Shown here piece after piece: positions 61,030 to 64,000 of a DNA stretch of 64,000 nt. Each line of letters opens with the position of its first letter. Within the stretch, counting starts at the first letter, position 1. Origin of the DNA: an uncultured Kiritimatiellota bacterium. GTDB taxonomy: Bacteria > Verrucomicrobiota > Kiritimatiellia > RFP12 > UBA1067. The DNA is taken from contig CAKTYZ010000004.1 in assembly GCA_934635225.1 (NCBI GenBank), positions 124,001 through 188,000 of the forward strand, in the 5' to 3' direction. The position numbers and the translations under genes were made by a program. The notes under the pieces are model-generated. The model worked only from the letters and a program-made list of their open reading frames with translations. It was not told where the DNA came from and ran no database searches.

Positions 61030-63603
61030 TCAATTCTCTTGATTGCTCCCCTCAGGCAACACACGGCCTCCATTCGGCCACCTACCTGAAATCGGCGTGA
61101 TTGGCCGGAACTGCCCAGATAAACCACAGCAATAATCAAGGGAGCCATCATATCGCGCAGCACTGCGGCCATACTCTACCCCGTACGCACCATTGCCGCC
61201 ACGCCACACGCGCGAACTGCCCGAGACTGGTCCAATAGGATCTGTCGCTTCAGCCGCTGAAAATGGGGCATACCAATCGAGCACAAGTTCCCACAAGCAG
61301 CCTATCAAATCGTAAATTCCCCAGGCGTTCCCTTTTTTAAGACCCACTTCATGCGCCTTATTATCGCTATTTTGTTGATACCACGCATAGTCCGAAGTTC
61401 CACTTATACCATCGCTGCAATAAAACGCTGTGCCTGTCCCTGCACGGCAAAGATACTCCCACTGTGCGTCGGTCGGCAGATCGAAGTCGCGCCCTGCCAA
61501 AGCGGATAGCTTGCCGAGATAGCTATCAGCCGTCACGAAATGTCCGTCAGTAGGCCAATCCGTCCCTTTCCCACGAATAGCATCCCATCCGCGCTGTGGA
61601 GTCGGGGTGTAGGCTATCGCGTCTTTATCGTAGAACTCACTCCACCAGGACCAGCCCCACTCGTTAAGTGCCTTGCCAGTCATAAGCGCGAGTTGACCGC
61701 AGGTAACTGGATAAACTGCACAATAGAAGTCTTCCTTTTCGAACGTCACGTAATGCTGCGTCTCATAGCCATTACCCCAACGATGCTCTTCCGTCTCAGG
61801 CGAACCCATGCACCATTTTACACCCTGTGCTGGAATCCGACGCATCGCCATGAGCTCATACTTATAGATACGATTGGTAATGCCTCCGTACGGCAGTGCG
61901 GCAGCCGATACATAGTAACGCTCGCGCGAACCTGTAGAGCCGCGAATACCATTAGCGCGCAGGTCAATTACGAGGTAATCAGGCGGATTTGTATCATCCC
62001 ACTTTTTCACCACAAGGCGAATCGCCCCATCGTCAAAAACCTTCCCAGGCCACACCTCGTCCGCACGCCAGTACACCTTTTTCCCGTCACCAGCCGGCAC
62101 GCGGCAGTTGACGTCGCCAAAGACATCCGTCAAGTACTCGTCGCCAATTGAAACCCAATCAGATTCATCAGCTGTAGCAACGCCTGTGCGGTTTGTCTGA
62201 ACATCGACCGTTACGATTGTGTCACGATCGAGTGAATATTCTGCCGTCAACATCCTGTTATCTTGCTTCGTCGGCCAAACAAGTCCGACTGGAGCAATCA
62301 GCCGCACGCCCGCTTTCTGTGAAAATACATTATTTATTTCGTCACGAAATGCACAACGCACGTATTTGGCCTCATAGTCATATGAACAGCCGCGAACGAC
62401 GCGAATTGAACCTTCCGATGGGCCAATCGGGTCGATTACTGGCTCAGTACCAAGATTGGCTGTGTAGTAATCTTGACAGCATTCCCACACGCTTCCAAGC
62501 ATATCATACAATCCCCATGCATTCGGACGCAACTTGCCAACTTCGTTTGCATGCGGCCATTCTTCCCCCTCAAATTTACTATTGTCTCTATGCCAAGCAA
62601 TAGAATCCGTATCTGCATCATAGCGGGAACCAGTAGTTCCGGCACGACAGCAATACTCCCACTGCGCTTCGGTCGGCAAATCGAATTCTACTCCCGTTCG
62701 ATTACGAAGCTGACCGCAAACCGACAAGTCGTCGACTGAATGCCCGTCAGCCGGCCAAGCAACCGACTCTCCGCGGCTCCTTTTCCAATCGTTGACAATA
62801 ACAGCGACATAATTGGAATTGACTCCACCAACGATGTTGTGGTGTTGAAAGAGCGTGTAGTCATAGCCGTAGCGATTATCCAATTGTATGTCCCTAATAC
62901 CATAGGGATCGCCATCGAACCAATTACCGATATTTAGCGTCTGTCCAATCGTCAATGGATAAACCGCCATATAAAAGTCTGGCTCACTGAATGTCACGTT
63001 ATGCGGAACTTCCTTATCGGTGCTCGACGGCGTTCCCATGCGAAACGTCTTCCCGCGCGCCTTGATTAGACGCATGGCCATGAAGTCTGTGCGATAAACG
63101 TTATTTTGCACATTATCCGCCTCGGGGAAAGCATTTGTCGAAACGTAGTACCTGACGCGAGGATCTTCCGTCGATCGGTTTTGATCCCGCCGAAGGTCGA
63201 CCACCATATAGTCTGGCGGCGCGTCCGTTGTCCAAGCTTTTACAACTGCGCGACAGGAGCCATTGCGCATCATAAACCCAGGCATAATCTCTTCCACATT
63301 CCAAGTAATGACTTTATCCTCGGAATCGGACGGAGATATCAATTTGTTGACATCGCCGGCGACATTGCGAAAGTTCGCTTCACCAATTGAAATCCAGCCT
63401 GAATCATTGTTTGTTGCTTTTCCATTAACATTCGTTTGAATGTCGACCGTAACAATCGCCGGACTGCCGGTCAGACGATAACTAATTGTCGCCGGTGACG
63501 AGAATTTTTGGGAAAAAGTCACTGATTCACGAGCTATGAAAGGAGCCTCCGCAAATGTTGCAACAGATAATGCGGCAGAGCAAAGAAATGTCAATACTTT
63601 CAT
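61030..63603 (-). CDS. Secreted protein with two tandem SUMF1-fold units
   Basis: The 857-residue protein has a signal peptide (MKVLTFLCSAALSVATFAEA). It carries two copies of the unit seen once in the 56468-57745 protein: a beta domain (AIVTVDIQTNVNG, GDVNKLISPS; then TIVTVDVQTNRTG, GDVNCRVPAG) followed by a SUMF1 domain (FDLPTEAQWEYCCRAGTTGS, AWGLYDMLGSVWE; then FDLPTDAQWEYLCRAGTG, AWGIYDLIGCLWE). The paired catalytic cysteines of formylglycine-generating enzymes are missing in both (VVRGCSYDYEAKYVRCA, VWRGGNGAYGVEYGRSA), so both units look enzymatically altered. AAGGAGA precedes ATG 63603. Confidence 0.85.
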   Translation of the reverse strand: MKVLTFLCSAALSVATFAEAPFIARESVTFSQKFSSPATISYRLTGSPAIVTVDIQTNVNGKATNNDSGWISIGEANFRNVAGDVNKLISPSDSEDKVITWNVEEIMPGFMMRNGSCRAVVKAWTTDAPPDYMVVDLRRDQNRSTEDPRVRYYVSTNAFPEADNVQNNVYRTDFMAMRLIKARGKTFRMGTPSSTDKEVPHNVTFSEPDFYMAVYPLTIGQTLNIGNWFDGDPYGIRDIQLDNRYGYDYTLFQHHNIVGGVNSNYVAVIVNDWKRSRGESVAWPADGHSVDDLSVCGQLRNRTGVEFDLPTEAQWEYCCRAGTTGSRYDADTDSIAWHRDNSKFEGEEWPHANEVGKLRPNAWGLYDMLGSVWECCQDYYTANLGTEPVIDPIGPSEGSIRVVRGCSYDYEAKYVRCAFRDEINNVFSQKAGVRLIAPVGLVWPTKQDNRMLTAEYSLDRDTIVTVDVQTNRTGVATADESDWVSIGDEYLTDVFGDVNCRVPAGDGKKVYWRADEVWPGKVFDDGAIRLVVKKWDDTNPPDYLVIDLRANGIRGSTGSRERYYVSAAALPYGGITNRIYKYELMAMRRIPAQGVKWCMGSPETEEHRWGNGYETQHYVTFEKEDFYCAVYPVTCGQLALMTGKALNEWGWSWWSEFYDKDAIAYTPTPQRGWDAIRGKGTDWPTDGHFVTADSYLGKLSALAGRDFDLPTDAQWEYLCRAGTGTAFYCSDGISGTSDYAWYQQNSDNKAHEVGLKKGNAWGIYDLIGCLWELVLDWYAPFSAAEATDPIGPVSGSSRVWRGGNGAYGVEYGRSAARYDGSLDYCCGLSGQFRPITPISGRWPNGGRVLPEGSNQEN

Positions 63604-63618
63604 GTCTTGTCTCCTTAT

Positions 63619-63915
63619 TTAATTATAAATAATAAGCATACCACGAATTACAGTGCAGACCGATGCCCAAAAATCTGACACCCTTGTATCTAAAGAACGA
63701 AGGAAAGTACTTTCGACTGGTGCTGTCCAAGTCTGACTGTCGCGAATTGTTGTATCAAGACCAATCCAATGGGGGGGCTCTTCAGCAACAGCCGATGCCG
63801 AGATACATATTAAAATTCCAGCAAGCAATAAACGTTTAGCGAGGCTTACCCCCCTGGGGGTATCGGTCTCAAGCAAAAATTGCTCAAGTTCAATCTTAGA
63901 GTTCTTTTTGAGCAT
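63619..63915 (-). CDS. Small membrane-targeted or secreted protein (98 aa), unknown
   Basis: ATG 63915 is preceded by AAGGAAAGGG. The N-terminus is 26 charged/polar residues before a hydrophobic segment (LLLAGILICISASAVAEE), so it is either a long signal peptide or a membrane anchor. The rest has IGLDTTIRDS, SLDTRVSDFW and the ending VIRGMLIIYN, which resembles in placement the small protein at 56195-56449 (RGFVFSIR ending). It lies 15 bases upstream of the double SUMF1 gene and appears to be first in this operon. Upstream sequence to the window end shows no clear promoter or gene. Confidence 0.55.
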   Translation of the reverse strand: MLKKNSKIELEQFLLETDTPRGVSLAKRLLLAGILICISASAVAEEPPHWIGLDTTIRDSQTWTAPVESTFLRSLDTRVSDFWASVCTVIRGMLIIYN

Positions 63916-64000
63916 ATTTTTATCCCTTTCCTTATTTTATGAAGGCATTGTTGAAATGATGACCCCTCGCCGTCACTCCGCAAAATCCTATCACAAGTTT

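Overview
The window looks like a chromosomal segment of an anaerobic, polysaccharide-degrading PVC-group bacterium, most likely a gut lineage of Kiritimatiellota/Verrucomicrobiota. That placement is an inference. It rests on secreted proteins with autotransporter-type beta-strand repeats, SUMF1-fold proteins, rare glycosidase families (GH71-, GH106-, GH110- and GH95-like), an NfnAB-type bifurcating ferredoxin:NADP reductase, and a genome that is fairly GC-rich except at the right end. No rRNA or tRNA gene was seen.

Left part (1-20 kb), mostly core genes. First come the end of an APH-fold sugar kinase, a large unknown protein and a polysaccharide pyruvyl transferase, tightly packed on +. They converge, with overlapping stop codons, on a Na/Pi cotransporter (NptA/PhoU type) on -. 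That gene has a 32-residue membrane peptide in front of it and a Pho-box-like triple repeat upstream. Divergent from it is a + operon: panC (apparently leaderless), a TrmA/RlmD-type methyltransferase, miaB, dapB and a KDG-kinase-like pfkB gene. On - there follows a long operon read from guaB: a secreted helical protein, signal peptidase I, a membrane Ser/Thr kinase, an aminotransferase and a secreted unknown, with four-base start/stop overlaps at each of four junctions.

Middle part (20-37 kb). A 17-kb - strand glycan-degradation operon runs from a good promoter at about 37.18 kb. In order it encodes a beta-helix protein, a triple LamG protein, GH20 beta-hexosaminidase, a NagX/HGSNAT-like membrane acyltransferase, a GH110-like beta-helix galactosidase, an autotransporter-repeat protein, GH30, and a GH106 alpha-rhamnosidase broken by one frameshift. 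A 1.08-kb element with 28-bp inverted ends sits between NagX and GH110. It carries one serine recombinase and seven 10-bp palindromes spaced exactly 22 bp apart.

Right part (37-64 kb). An IS5/IS1182-like transposase is followed by an antisense small ORF that shares a 13-residue motif with it. Then come a GH95-like gene with its XylR-type regulator, nfnA-nfnB, a GH13 plus autotransporter-repeat operon, and an operon with a SUMF1-fold protein, a small secreted protein, a GH71-SASA esterase fusion and a sialidase-like protein. A second, more AT-rich locus at 58-64 kb repeats the theme: small secreted protein, double SUMF1 protein, GH71 without esterase. Hexosaminidase, galactosidase, fucosidase-like, sialidase-like and sialate-esterase-like activities together suggest mucin or other host glycans as food.

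The most unusual signals are: (1) a short C-terminal ending, hydrophobic residues then a final Arg, shared by six otherwise unrelated secreted proteins; (2) the recombinase element with its 22-bp palindrome array; (3) the transposase and antisense ORF that share a motif conserved at protein level; (4) the twice-used small protein/SUMF1/GH71 module.
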